NCBI RefSeq assembly: GCF_902506555.1
Contig: NZ_LR732707.1
Location: 3,061,290-3,125,289 of the forward strand
Reading direction: 5' to 3'
Length of the DNA stretch: 64,000 nucleotides
DNA from: Sphingorhabdus sp. 109
GTDB lineage: Bacteria; Pseudomonadota; Alphaproteobacteria; Sphingomonadales; Sphingomonadaceae
The notes beneath the pieces were generated by a model. It saw nothing but the letters and a program-made list of their open reading frames with translations. It made no database searches and was not told the DNA's origin. Shown one piece after another: positions 52,771 to 62,047 of the stretch. The position numbers and the translations under genes are program-made. Within the stretch, counting starts at the first letter, position 1; the number at the start of each line of letters is the position of its first letter.

Positions 52771-53523
52771 ATGAGCCAGTCCAATCCCAAAGCCGCCAAG
52801 CAGCGCGTCGACCAGATATTGACGGATCGCGGCCTCGCCGAAAGCCGGGCCAGGGCGCAAGCTTATATCATGGCCGGTCTGGTGACGGTGAATGGCAAGA
52901 AAATCGACAAGTCGGGACAAAAGATAGCCGGTGATGCGGCGATTATAGTCAAAGGCAAGGACCATCCGTGGGTTTCGCGGGGCGGCATCAAGCTGGATCA
53001 CGCACTGCGGCATTTTGACATTGATGTGTCCGGGATGACCGCGATGGATGTCGGCAGCAGCACCGGTGGTTTTACCGACGTTCTGCTCACCGGTGGAGCG
53101 GCAAAGGTCTATGCTGTGGACAGCGGCACCAACCAGCTTGCCTGGAAGTTGCGGCAGGATGACCGGGTCGTGGTCCACGAGCAAACCAGCGCCCGCGTTC
53201 TCACCGATCAGCATATTCCGGAAACAGTCGATATCATCGTGTGCGATGCGAGTTTTATTTCACTGGTCAAAGTGCTCGAGCGACCGCTCGAATTTGCCGG
53301 CGATAAGGCGATTCTGATGGCGCTGATAAAACCGCAATTCGAGGCAGAGCGTCAGGATGTCGGCAAGGGTGGCGTCGTTCGGGACGAAGCGGTCCGGCTG
53401 GCGACCTGCGATAAAGTGAGGGACTGGCTGATTGCGTCGGGCTGGGACATTCTCGGAATTACCGAAAGCCCGATCACTGGTCCCAAGGGCAATGTAGAGT
53501 TTCTTATCGGGGCAACAAAATAG
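52771..53523 (+). CDS. tlyA: TlyA family rRNA methyltransferase
   Basis: 250 residues. An N-terminal S4 RNA-binding domain (RVDQILTDRGLAESRARAQA to about 65) is followed by an FtsJ-type methyltransferase with SAM motif MDVGSSTGGFTDVL and a later KPQFE region. It fits the 2'-O-ribose methyltransferases that modify 16S/23S rRNA. In pathogens some act as haemolysin-like proteins; here the rRNA role is more likely. It is divergent from the lipoprotein gene. Confidence 0.93.
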   Translation: MSQSNPKAAKQRVDQILTDRGLAESRARAQAYIMAGLVTVNGKKIDKSGQKIAGDAAIIVKGKDHPWVSRGGIKLDHALRHFDIDVSGMTAMDVGSSTGGFTDVLLTGGAAKVYAVDSGTNQLAWKLRQDDRVVVHEQTSARVLTDQHIPETVDIIVCDASFISLVKVLERPLEFAGDKAILMALIKPQFEAERQDVGKGGVVRDEAVRLATCDKVRDWLIASGWDILGITESPITGPKGNVEFLIGATK

Positions 53524-53599
53524 GAAGCGGGCTGTTTTTGCCGACCTTATGGAACCGCACCGCTTGTCATTGGTACTGTTTCTTCCTAGCTGAAAGATT

Positions 53600-54766
53600 A
53601 TGGCCATTACAACAGAACCCGCTCTACTCCCGACCGTCCCGCATATCGGGGCTGCTTTTCAAAGCTTGATCACCGATTCTTCCAACTGGCTGGCCGACAA
53701 TTATGTGGAACTTATCATCGCGCTTGCCATAGGCACCGCGATTTTCTTTCTGCTCGGTGCGATCAAGCGTTTCGCCGCCCGTTACGTGCGTAACAATGAC
53801 GGCCTGACCGGATATCGCACCATCATCGTCAAGGCGATCGCCCGGACCAGCAAGATATTCATGCTGATGGTTTCCGCCCAGCTCGTTGTCAGCTTTGCCA
53901 ATGCACCGACCAGCGTCGACCGCATCGTGCAGGGGCTATTCACCATTGCCATAGTGATCCAGGCAGCAATCTGGCTCCGTGAAATCATCCTGGGCCTGAT
54001 CCTCCGCCGGACCTCGCAGGATCCTGACCAGCACGAGACGCTGCACAGCGCCATGACCCTGATCCGCATATTGGTGACGTTCGTGCTGTTTGCGATCGCA
54101 GCGATCATGATCCTCGACAATCTCGGGATCAATGTCACAGGCCTGATTGCCGGTCTCGGGGTCGGCGGTATCGCCATCGGTCTTGCGGCGCAGGGGATTT
54201 TCTCCGATCTCTTCGCCGCGCTGTCGATCATCTTCGACAAGCCGTTCCGCGCCGGTGATACGATCACCTATGGCACGACGACGGGAACGATCGAAAAAAT
54301 CGGTCTGAAAAGCACGCGCTTGCGCTCGATCATGGGGGAAGAGGTGATTATATCGAACACCAATCTTCTCGACATGGAAATAACCAATCTGACCCGTCTG
54401 GCACGGCGGCGCACCCGGTTCGGCATCGGGGTCATTTACCAGACGAAGCCCGACGACGCCCGTCGTATTCCCGGTTTGTTGAAAGAAATTGTCGAAGCCC
54501 ACGATGCGAATTTCATCCGCTCGGGTTTCATCGGATTTGGCGACAGCTCGATCGATTTCCAGCTCGATTTCGATATTATGAGCAGCGAATATGAAGTGGT
54601 GTTTGAAGGACGGCATCGCATTGGCCTGGCCATCCTGCAACGCTTCAACGAAGAGGGGCTTGAATTTGCTTATCCAACACAAACCACCTTTACCGCTGCG
54701 CCCGATGGAGAGATGATTCTGCCCTACCCCGAGGGGGGCTTCCCCGTGACGGTCACCAACGACTAG
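53600..54766 (+). CDS. mechanosensitive ion channel, MscS family
   Basis: 388 residues. Three or four N-terminal hydrophobic helices, then the pore helix VTGLIAGLGVGGIAIGLAAQ with the usual Gly/Ala pattern, and the beta-domain start FDKPFRAGDTI. The C-terminal alpha/beta vestibule is present. It opens on membrane tension to release solutes. It is a single gene, 76 bases after tlyA. Confidence 0.93.
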   Translation: MAITTEPALLPTVPHIGAAFQSLITDSSNWLADNYVELIIALAIGTAIFFLLGAIKRFAARYVRNNDGLTGYRTIIVKAIARTSKIFMLMVSAQLVVSFANAPTSVDRIVQGLFTIAIVIQAAIWLREIILGLILRRTSQDPDQHETLHSAMTLIRILVTFVLFAIAAIMILDNLGINVTGLIAGLGVGGIAIGLAAQGIFSDLFAALSIIFDKPFRAGDTITYGTTTGTIEKIGLKSTRLRSIMGEEVIISNTNLLDMEITNLTRLARRRTRFGIGVIYQTKPDDARRIPGLLKEIVEAHDANFIRSGFIGFGDSSIDFQLDFDIMSSEYEVVFEGRHRIGLAILQRFNEEGLEFAYPTQTTFTAAPDGEMILPYPEGGFPVTVTND

Positions 54767-54876
54767 CGTTCCGTAACGGCAGCGCCGGGCTGAAGAAATT
54801 CCTTGTTAATTGGCCGATTAACGGGGACAATGCGCTCAAAATTCGACTCCGATCTAAACTATAAAGGAATTGCCAA

Positions 54877-56055
54877 ATGCGTGACGCAGTCATCGTTTCC
54901 ACCGCCCGTACCCCTATCGGGCGCGCTTATAAAGGCGCTTTCAACACCACCACAGGCGCCACCCTCGGCCATTATTCTGCCAAGGCCGCCGTCGAAAGAG
55001 CAGGCATTGATCCCGCGACTATCGACGATGTCGTCTGGGGCAGCGCGTTGCAACAAGGTTCGCAGGGCGGCAATCTGGCCCGTCAGGTTGCCCTGCGCGC
55101 CGGTTTCCCGATCGAAGTGCCCGGCATGACGATCGACCGGCAATGTTCTTCGGGTCTGATGGCGATTGCCACGGCATCCAAACAGGTGACGCTGGACATG
55201 ATGGACATCGTTGTCGGCGGCGGACAGGATTCTATCTCGACCGTCCAGACCCCGGAAATGCGGGTTCAGCCAGATCGCGAATTGCTGAAGATGCATGATG
55301 ATATCTATATGCCGATGCTGCAGACGGCTGAAGTGGTTGGCGAGCGCTATGGTATCAGTCGCGAAGCCTGCGATGAATATGCCCTGCAGTCGCAGATGCG
55401 CACCGCAGCGGCTCAGGAAGCCGGTCGTTTCGACGACGAAATCATCGAAGTGACCACCACAATGGGTGTCCAGGACAAGGAAACCAAAGAGATTTCCCAT
55501 GTCGAGGTCACGATCAACAAGGATGAAGGCAATCGTCCGTCAACCACACTCGAAGGCCTGCAGAAGCTGCAGCCCGTTCTCGGACCGGACAAGATCGTCA
55601 CCGCCGGCAACGCTTCGCAGCTTTCCGACGGGTCGGCAGCCAGCGTTGTTATGGAAGCAAAGGCAGCCGAAAAAGCCGGTCTCAATCCGCTGGGCCGCTA
55701 TGTCGGCATGGCGGTTGCCGGTACCAAGCCTGATGAAATGGGCATCGGTCCGGTGTTCGCAATTCCCAAATTGCTCGAACGCTTTGGTCTGAAAATGGAC
55801 GATATCGGCCTCTGGGAACTCAATGAAGCCTTTGCTGTGCAAGTGCTTTATTGCCAGCAGAAGCTCGGCATTCCCGACGAACTTCTCAACGTCAATGGCG
55901 GCTCGATCTCGATCGGCCACCCCTATGGCATGACCGGCGCGCGTTGTACCGGTCACGCTTTGATCGAAGGCAAGCGTCGCGGCGCGAAATATGCCGTGGT
56001 AACCATGTGCATCGGCGGCGGACAGGGCGCAGCCGGCCTTTTTGAAATTTTCTAG
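54877..56055 (+). CDS. acetyl-CoA acyltransferase (thiolase II)
   Basis: 392 residues. The nucleophile cysteine lies in [22 protein letters not shown] and [16 protein letters not shown] follow, with the second cysteine in [10 protein letters not shown]. It can cleave 3-oxoacyl-CoA or condense acetyl-CoA. AAAGGA precedes ATG. It is followed by a hairpin and an ABM gene. Partner beta-oxidation genes are not nearby, so the true role is open. Confidence 0.95.
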   Translation: MRDAVIVSTARTPIGRAYKGAFNTTTGATLGHYSAKAAVERAGIDPATIDDVVWGSALQQGSQGGNLARQVALRAGFPIEVPGMTIDRQCSSGLMAIATASKQVTLDMMDIVVGGGQDSISTVQTPEMRVQPDRELLKMHDDIYMPMLQTAEVVGERYGISREACDEYALQSQMRTAAAQEAGRFDDEIIEVTTTMGVQDKETKEISHVEVTINKDEGNRPSTTLEGLQKLQPVLGPDKIVTAGNASQLSDGSAASVVMEAKAAEKAGLNPLGRYVGMAVAGTKPDEMGIGPVFAIPKLLERFGLKMDDIGLWELNEAFAVQVLYCQQKLGIPDELLNVNGGSISIGHPYGMTGARCTGHALIEGKRRGAKYAVVTMCIGGGQGAAGLFEIF

Positions 56056-56070
56056 AAATCAGAACACAAC

Positions 56071-56094
56071 GGGCCGGCGGGAAATCGCCGGCCC
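56071..56094 (+). terminator. hairpin after thiolase gene
   Basis: GGGCCGGCG (56071-56079) and CGCCGGCCC (56086-56094) form a 9-base GC-rich stem, followed by ATTCTT. It is between the thiolase stop and the next gene's ribosome site, so termination or partial attenuation is likely. Confidence 0.7.
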
Positions 56095-56117
56095 ATTCTT
56101 ATCAGGGAGAGACTATC

Positions 56118-56411
56118 ATGGCAGCAGTAGGCATTATCGCGACATTGACCGTGGCCGAGGGCAAGAATGCCGATTTCGAAGCCGCTTTTTCCGAACTCAT
56201 GGCGGCAGTTCGCGCCAACGAGCCGGGCAATGAATTCTATTCGGTCTTCCAGAGCAAGGAAAACCCGCAGCAATATAAAGTGCTTGAGCGCTATGTTGAT
56301 CAGGCCGCTCTCGATGCGCACGGAAAATCGGACCATTTCCGCGCTAGTGGTCCCAAGCTTGCGCCGTGCATGGCGGCTGCTCCGGTGATCGAACAGCTCG
56401 ACGCTATCTAG
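56118..56411 (+). CDS. antibiotic biosynthesis monooxygenase (ABM) domain protein
   Basis: 97 residues, ferredoxin-like fold. IIATLTVAEGKNADFEAAFS and EFYSVFQSKENPQQYKVLER give the usual ABM start and middle strand; HFRASGPKLAPC ends it. Such proteins oxidise quinone-type compounds, degrade haem, or are stress-related. GGGAG precedes ATG. Its stop shares CTAG with the convergent epimerase gene. Confidence 0.88.
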   Translation: MAAVGIIATLTVAEGKNADFEAAFSELMAAVRANEPGNEFYSVFQSKENPQQYKVLERYVDQAALDAHGKSDHFRASGPKLAPCMAAAPVIEQLDAI

Positions 56412-57388
56412 CCCGTCCAGCCGGCGGGAGATATGATCCCGTTGTCGAAGCGAAATCCACCGGGCCGGTCCCTGGCGAGCAGTAGCGGGCCATCGAGATC
56501 GACCCAGTGCGCAAGCTGTGCCAGCGCGAAGGCTGGTCTTATCCCCAGTGATGTGGACAGCATGCAGCCGACCATGATTTTCAGGCCCGTCGCCTGCGCC
56601 GCATGGGCGATCGCCATCGCTTCGGTCAATCCGCCCGCCTTGTCGAGCTTGATGTTCACCGCATCATAAAAGGGAGCAATCCGTTCTATGTCGGCGCTGC
56701 TATGGCAGCTTTCGTCGGCGCAAAGCGGGATGGGTGACCGTATCCCGCCGAGCAAATGATCCCGTCCGGCACTGACCGGCTGTTCGATCAATTCGACGGC
56801 ATATTGCGCCAGCCGTGTGGCTTCGGCTGCAATGTCGAGATCGTTCCAGCTTTCATTGGCATCCACGATCAAACGGGCCGCGGGTGCTCCGCGGTGGACG
56901 GCGGCAACGCGCGCATGGTCGTCCCGACCGGACAATTTCAGTTTCAGCAGCCCATGACCCTTTGCGGCGGCTTTCCGGGCCTCTGCTTCCATGAAGGCTG
57001 GTTCGCCAAGCGAAATCGTGAAGGCGGTGGTCAGCGGAGCCGGTTTAGGCAAGCCAGCGAGCTGCCAGAGGGGCTTGTCTGTTTGCCGGCATTCCAGGTC
57101 CCAGAGCGCGCAATCGATGGCATTGCGGGCGGCACCGCGAGCCATATTCTGTAGCAGGACTGCCCGATCGAGATTCGGATGCTCTAAGACAAATTGTGAA
57201 ATTTCAGTTGCACATTTGTCGGCGCTTTCGCCTTCATAATAGATCGGAGTTGCTTCGGATCTGCCGGTGAACCGACCATCCGACAGTTCGCAGTGCACGA
57301 CGTCAACATGGGTCTTTGCACCCCGGCTGATGACGAAGGCACCGGCGACCGGCCAGGTTTCTATGGAAACGGATGCGTGTATCATCAT
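56408..57388 (-). CDS. enolase-superfamily dipeptide epimerase-like enzyme
   Basis: 326 residues. The KxK pair K149-L-K151, metal ligands D176, E202 and D225, and K247 in NIKLDKAGG match the muconate-lactonising subgroup with two acid/base lysines, as in L-Ala-D/L-Glu epimerase. It probably epimerises cell-wall dipeptides, helping muropeptide recycling. Other dipeptide specificities are possible. It is convergent with the ABM gene. Confidence 0.9.
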   Translation of the reverse strand: MMIHASVSIETWPVAGAFVISRGAKTHVDVVHCELSDGRFTGRSEATPIYYEGESADKCATEISQFVLEHPNLDRAVLLQNMARGAARNAIDCALWDLECRQTDKPLWQLAGLPKPAPLTTAFTISLGEPAFMEAEARKAAAKGHGLLKLKLSGRDDHARVAAVHRGAPAARLIVDANESWNDLDIAAEATRLAQYAVELIEQPVSAGRDHLLGGIRSPIPLCADESCHSSADIERIAPFYDAVNIKLDKAGGLTEAMAIAHAAQATGLKIMVGCMLSTSLGIRPAFALAQLAHWVDLDGPLLLARDRPGGFRFDNGIISPAGWTG

Positions 57389-57440
57389 TTTCTGCTTCTA
57401 TTGCGCGGCTCGGGTGGGGTCACTCATTTTGTAGGTTTTC

Positions 57441-58835
57441 TTAAGGGTTTGGCAGAATCTTGGGCCGGACATTGCCGGTCACGCGTTTCGCGACCGGTAG
57501 CCATTTCGCTTCATTTGACCGGCGTGTCATATAAGTGTCGAGACCGATTTGCAGTGCTACCAGCATATAGACAAAGGGCTGATAGGCGATGCCGACAAAC
57601 AATGCACCCACGAGGTAGATTATATGGCCGTGCTGCAATGCGGTGGCGAGGGGAGCGACCCATTGCTCGCCTTCTTTTTTCGATCGCGTAAATTTCCGAC
57701 GCAATATTTCCATGCGCCACAAACCGCCAACATGGATGATCAGCCAAAGGATCAGGCCCGGATAGCCCTGTTCGCCCAGCATCTCGAAATAACTGCTGTG
57801 AAAGGCGCGGGCCTCGTCCTCGACCAGTCTGGCTTCGACATCGTCCGGATCGATGTCCCACTGCTCATATTGCTCGACATCCACTTCCGATAATTCGTAG
57901 GTCAATTTGTTGATCCGGTAGACGTCGAAACCGCCACCGAAGGGGTGCTGTTTGACATAATCGAGGGTCCATCGCCAGACCGCGAGGCGAGTGGAGGCAG
58001 ACTGGTCGGCTTCGTAATTTTCTATCGTCGCCATCCGCTCCGTGAAACTTTGCGGAAGAAACGGAATCGACATGAGGCCGATAGCCGTCGCCAGGCCGGC
58101 GTAGAGCAGTCTGTAGCGGACGAAGCGCAGCTGTAGTACGGCGAGCACTCCGATGCACACCAGCCCCGTCCGGGCCTGTGTCCCGATGGGAATGAGAAGA
58201 GCGGCAAAGACCAGTGCATAGGCAAATAGCTTCACCCGCCAGTCGGGCGGGAAAATCGTGCCGTAATGAGCGAGCCAGAGAATCAGCGGGATGATGCAAA
58301 TGGCTACTGTCGAGATAATCGACCCTTCGTAAAGGCCGCTGTTATTATCGACCAGCAGAACGAGCACGCCGTAGCCGCCGCCGGACAGCAATGTTTTTAT
58401 CCCTCCGGTAATGATCAGGGTTCCGGCGCATAATACCATGAACAGGGCCAGTGCTTCCAGACGCAACCGGGTCTTGAGGGTTAGCGGCAGGAAGATCGCG
58501 AAAACCAGCGCCTTCCACACCCAGTCCCATTTTTCCAGAGCGGCCTCGGGGACTTCGGCCTGCACCGTGGTATAGCCGCAATAGGCAAGCAGCAGGATCA
58601 TCATCGCCTGCCGAACGGAAAATCGACTGTCCTGCTTGTTGTCCGCGAACATATAGCCGAACAGCGCAAGGGCAAAGAGGATCAGCGAAAGGGGCACGGA
58701 GTTGAGCATGAAATAGCTCAGCCGCTGCGGAGCCACGATATCGACATAGGCGTAAATCAGGGTGAACAGGAACGGGCGCTTGAAGGCAATGAAGAGCAGC
58801 GCCACAATATATCCGACGAAAAACAGATCACGCAT
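57441..58835 (-). CDS. O-antigen ligase/polymerase homologue, exosortase-A-associated type
   Basis: 464 residues with about ten hydrophobic helices. RPFLFTLIYAYVDIVAPQRL at the start and LVLLVDNNSGLYEGS to IIPLILWL in the middle resemble the putative O-glycosylation ligase of exosortase A systems (TIGR03097-like). It transfers or polymerises a glycan on the periplasmic side. ATG at 58835 is used; ATG at 58871 also exists. It is divergent from the glycosyltransferase at 59104. No exosortase gene is in the window. Confidence 0.85.
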   Translation of the reverse strand: MRDLFFVGYIVALLFIAFKRPFLFTLIYAYVDIVAPQRLSYFMLNSVPLSLILFALALFGYMFADNKQDSRFSVRQAMMILLLAYCGYTTVQAEVPEAALEKWDWVWKALVFAIFLPLTLKTRLRLEALALFMVLCAGTLIITGGIKTLLSGGGYGVLVLLVDNNSGLYEGSIISTVAICIIPLILWLAHYGTIFPPDWRVKLFAYALVFAALLIPIGTQARTGLVCIGVLAVLQLRFVRYRLLYAGLATAIGLMSIPFLPQSFTERMATIENYEADQSASTRLAVWRWTLDYVKQHPFGGGFDVYRINKLTYELSEVDVEQYEQWDIDPDDVEARLVEDEARAFHSSYFEMLGEQGYPGLILWLIIHVGGLWRMEILRRKFTRSKKEGEQWVAPLATALQHGHIIYLVGALFVGIAYQPFVYMLVALQIGLDTYMTRRSNEAKWLPVAKRVTGNVRPKILPNP

Positions 58836-59103
58836 CGGGCTGCGATTCGTTCGGTCGTAACTGCTTCGCAAAACCGATGGGTTCCTTGTCGCGTTCCGGC
58901 GGCGGTTCGACGTCGAGATCGTCCCGGTGCATCAGGCGCCAGGCGGCAATGAGCAACAGTCCATGCGTCAAAGCGATAGAAAGATTGTCTACCATTTCAC
59001 TCTTCATCCTGGCCTGAGCGGTGATAACACGCCCTTCTAGGCTTGCGCGATACAGGCATTGGGTTGACGGGACGTTAATCCTTTTTTGGCAGGGCTCGAG
59101 GCC

Positions 59104-60336
59104 ATGACGCGAATATTACATATTTTGGACCACAGCCTGCCGCTGCACAGCGGCTATTGTTTTCGCACGCGGGCGATCATGAAGGCACAGATTGCCAGCG
59201 GCCTGACCGTGGCCGGTGTAACCGGTGTCCGGCAGAACCAGCATGGCTATGTAGCGGAGCAGTTGCTGGAAGAATTTGACGGACTGCAGTTTTTCCGGAC
59301 ATTGGCTCAGGTTCAGGGTCCTTCCCCCTTGCGGGAATGGCGTGAAGTTGCGGTTCTGGCAGAGCGGATCGAACAGGCGGTCCGGGAATGGCAACCGGAT
59401 GTTCTCCATGCCCATTCTCCCGCCCTCAACGGGCTGGCCGCTTTACGGGCCGCCGAGAAGACGGGGTTGCCGCTGGTATATGAAATTCGTGCTTTCTGGG
59501 AGGATGCCGCAGTCGGCAATGGCACCGGCCGCGAAAACAGCCCGCGCTACTGGCTGACCCGGCAACTGGAAAACCATGTGGTCAATGGCGCTGATGCGGT
59601 TGCGGTGATCTGTGAAGGTCTGCGATCCGACTTGATCGGACGCGGGGTAAGGCCTGAAAAGATCACCGTATCCCCGAATGGCGTTGATCTGGACCTGTTC
59701 GGCGAGCCGCCGGCACGCGACGAATCGCTGCTGAAGGAAATGGGCCTTGCCGGTAAGCCGGTGCTGGGTTTTATCGGCAGTTTCTATGATTATGAGGGGC
59801 TCGACGATCTGGTCGCGGCTCTGCCAATTCTGCAGGCCTCCCATCCGGACGTGCACCTGCTGCTTGTCGGTGGCGGTCCGATGGAAGAAGCGCTCAAATC
59901 GCAGGTCGATCATCTGGGGATACAATCAGCCGTAACCTTCACCGGCCGGGTGCCCCATGAACAGGTGGAGCGCTTCTATGGCCTGATGGATATCATGGTC
60001 TACCCGCGCAAGCCGATGCGGCTGACCGAACTGGTAACACCGCTCAAACCGCTTGAGGCTATGGCGCAGGGACGGCTGGTAGCGGCATCGGATGTCGGTG
60101 GCCACCAGGAACTGATTAAAGATGGGGTTACCGGTACGCTTTTCCCTGCGGGCGATCCGGAAAAAATCGCCGAAAAACTGGGCGCTTTGCTCGATAACAG
60201 CACTTCCTGGGCGCAAGTCATTGAAGACGCAAAGAAATTTGTCGAGGCGGATCGTAACTGGTCGTCAAACATTTTGCGTTACACCCCTGTTTACCAAGGG
60301 TTGATAGAGCGCAAATCGTTCGAGCGCGCGGCCTGA
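59104..60336 (+). CDS. glycosyltransferase family 4, exosortase-A-associated
   Basis: 410 residues, GT-B fold. The N-domain starts RILHILDHSLPLHSGYCFRT, as in the exosortase-A-linked group (TIGR04063-like). The C-domain has VSPNGVDLDLF, GFIGSFYDYEG and the EX7E-like region PLEAMAQGRLVAASDVGG. It adds a sugar from a nucleotide donor. An earlier TTG at 59086 is possible. One base separates it from the next gene. Confidence 0.92.
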   Translation: MTRILHILDHSLPLHSGYCFRTRAIMKAQIASGLTVAGVTGVRQNQHGYVAEQLLEEFDGLQFFRTLAQVQGPSPLREWREVAVLAERIEQAVREWQPDVLHAHSPALNGLAALRAAEKTGLPLVYEIRAFWEDAAVGNGTGRENSPRYWLTRQLENHVVNGADAVAVICEGLRSDLIGRGVRPEKITVSPNGVDLDLFGEPPARDESLLKEMGLAGKPVLGFIGSFYDYEGLDDLVAALPILQASHPDVHLLLVGGGPMEEALKSQVDHLGIQSAVTFTGRVPHEQVERFYGLMDIMVYPRKPMRLTELVTPLKPLEAMAQGRLVAASDVGGHQELIKDGVTGTLFPAGDPEKIAEKLGALLDNSTSWAQVIEDAKKFVEADRNWSSNILRYTPVYQGLIERKSFERAA

Positions 60337-60337
60337 G

Positions 60338-61387
60338 ATGGTGGAGAATGACGTGGAGCAGATACAGCAGGACTTTATTCGGTTCAAGCAGCCCGCAATG
60401 GCGGTCGCAGGCGGTATTGCCGCAGCACTGGTGATAGCAACCCTGCCGCATGTCTATCTTGAAAATATTGTCGGCATGACCGGACTGTCGGAAATCGTCC
60501 CTGCTGCGGCACCGCCGCTCGGGAATACCGCGCGCGGCCTGATCGCGATCGCCGCTGGTATGGTTTCCGCTTCCGCATTGTATCTTTTTTTAAATCACAA
60601 GACGAACTCACATGAAGGAGGCTCCGATATGAGCTTGGCACTACGCAAAAATCTGACGACGGAGCCGGTGGCCGAGGAACGGGACGGAAAATCACGATTT
60701 TCGATGCCCAAGCTGAACCTTTCGGCCAAATCATTGACCAAATTTCTGAAAAAGCCCAAAAAAGCTCCGGGCCAGGTGACCGAACTGAAGGACCTGCCGG
60801 ATGTCCGGGCCGCCGACCGGCATCCCGATGCTCCGGTGCGCCAGCCGATTTTTGCTGCATCCGATCTGGGCACGCCACTGGCCGAATCGATCAAGCGGTT
60901 TGATCCGGCCGAGCCTGAGCAAAAGCGCGCTGAGCCAGTGATGCAGGCGGAGTCACCGGTCGCGATGGCCGAGCCTGCAGCCAAAAAAGTCACGGCTCCG
61001 GAAGCCGGAGAAAAACAAGCGTCTGACCGTATTGAAGATGCCGCTCCGCTCAAAACATCGAGCGCCGAGCGCGAAAATCTTTCCACCCTGTCTCTGGCGC
61101 AGCTTGCCGACCGCCTGGAAGCCGGGCTTCGGCGTCTCGAAGTTCTGGAAAGGCGCGAGTCAATCGCGCCGCCTGCGGTGCCTGCACAATCCGCACCCAG
61201 TCCAAGTGAGAAGGCTACGTCGGTAGAGGCGGCCAATGAGCCCGCTCCGGTTGCAATTCCACCTCTGCGGTCGGTCGAGGCGGTCGAAACGGCTGACATT
61301 GACACCGAATCGAGACGGCAGGCCGACATGGATGCGGCTTTGAAGGCGGCGCTTGGCACTTTGGAGAAAATGACGGCTCATCGCTGA
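60338..61387 (+). CDS. hypothetical membrane protein with long charged tail
   Basis: 349 residues, starting one base after the glycosyltransferase stop, so co-translated. Two hydrophobic segments (AMAVAGGIAAALVIATLPHV and ARGLIAIAAGMVSASALYLF) occupy residues 20-85. The rest is Ala/Pro/Glu/Lys-rich and low in complexity, with a short coiled-coil-like stretch (LSLAQLADRLEAGLRRLEVL) near 255-275. No family is recognised. It may scaffold the glycan-synthesis complex. Confidence 0.75.
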   Translation: MVENDVEQIQQDFIRFKQPAMAVAGGIAAALVIATLPHVYLENIVGMTGLSEIVPAAAPPLGNTARGLIAIAAGMVSASALYLFLNHKTNSHEGGSDMSLALRKNLTTEPVAEERDGKSRFSMPKLNLSAKSLTKFLKKPKKAPGQVTELKDLPDVRAADRHPDAPVRQPIFAASDLGTPLAESIKRFDPAEPEQKRAEPVMQAESPVAMAEPAAKKVTAPEAGEKQASDRIEDAAPLKTSSAERENLSTLSLAQLADRLEAGLRRLEVLERRESIAPPAVPAQSAPSPSEKATSVEAANEPAPVAIPPLRSVEAVETADIDTESRRQADMDAALKAALGTLEKMTAHR

Positions 61388-61393
61388 TCCTAT

Positions 61394-61729
61394 TCAGGTC
61401 TCGACCGGATCGACGATTAGCAGGGCGTCCACCTGCAATTGCTGCTCCGACTGTTGCGTGACCAGCATATCCGCGACAAAATGACCGGGAATTGCAAATT
61501 CATGGCTCGGAAGGATGTCGGCCAGTTTCCGCAACGTCTCCGGACGGGATATATCCTTCCGGTCAACCCGGACAGTGTATCGCGTTCCGGCAAAGGTTAT
61601 GCTCGCCCACGCGCGTTCGCGCTTTAATGTGACCCGCAGGTGACTGCCTGCCAGCGTTGCCATCTGCCGGATCAGCAACGAGCCGGGATCGCGCGGACAG
61701 GCTTTCCTTTGCGCTCGCTCAGCCGGCAT
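61394..61729 (-). CDS. hypothetical protein downstream of HTH gene
   Basis: 111 residues. The ATG at 61729 overlaps the HTH gene stop by 11 bases, so translation is coupled. The core is basic (HLRVTLKRERAWASITFAG, then RYTVRVDRKDISRPETLRK), then a hydrophobic FAIPGHFVADMLVTQQ and acidic end. No family is recognised. It is convergent with the membrane protein gene. Confidence 0.6.
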   Translation of the reverse strand: MPAERAQRKACPRDPGSLLIRQMATLAGSHLRVTLKRERAWASITFAGTRYTVRVDRKDISRPETLRKLADILPSHEFAIPGHFVADMLVTQQSEQQLQVDALLIVDPVET

Positions 61730-61907
61730 GTTCTGTCCGCCACATCTGCATGAAATCTTCCGCCCGCTCCGAAATGTCCCGACCGGGCTGGCGCCCGTTA
61801 CGCAAATCCTGGACAAAACGGGGATCTCGAACCGAAAGCCGGCCGAATTTGGTCCACGACATGTCGGTTTCGCGCAGAAATATCTCGATTTTTCGCAATA
61901 ATGGCAC
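61719..61907 (-). CDS. small HTH protein, sphingomonad type
   Basis: 62 residues from GTG at 61907, which has AAGGAG seven bases upstream; an ATG at 61952 lacks a ribosome site. The sequence LLRKIEIFLRETDMSWTKFG then RLSVRDPRFVQDLRNGRQPG is a compact helix-turn-helix known to me from several sphingomonad genomes as an uncharacterised regulator. It overlaps the next gene and faces an S24 repressor gene across two palindromes, so it may bind the same DNA. Confidence 0.75.
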   Translation of the reverse strand: MPLLRKIEIFLRETDMSWTKFGRLSVRDPRFVQDLRNGRQPGRDISERAEDFMQMWRTEHAG

Positions 61908-61956
61908 CGGTATTCTCCTTCTCGCCGCCAGTCGCTCGATCGGGCGACTCATTGAA

Positions 61957-61970
61957 TAGGGAAAATCCTA
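61957..61970. promoter_or_regulatory. operator-like palindrome 1
   Basis: TAGGGAAAATCCTA, with flanks that extend the pairing to AATAGG and CCTATT (61955-61972). It lies between the HTH gene (start 61907) and S24 gene (start 62048). A similar site is 39 bases to the right. Confidence 0.6.
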
Positions 61971-61995
61971 TTTGAAATGCGATTTCCTACATGTC

Positions 61996-62009
61996 TAGGA
62001 AAAATCCTA
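61996..62009. promoter_or_regulatory. operator-like palindrome 2
   Basis: TAGGAAAAATCCTA, a 5-base-arm palindrome nearly identical to the site at 61957-61970. A lone half-site, ATTTCCTA, lies between them at about 61982-61989. Two to three sites facing a repressor gene are typical of cooperative autoregulation. Confidence 0.6.
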
Positions 62010-62047
62010 TTGCCAATTTCGGCCAGTGCCATTATGTTGTGGCGGCT

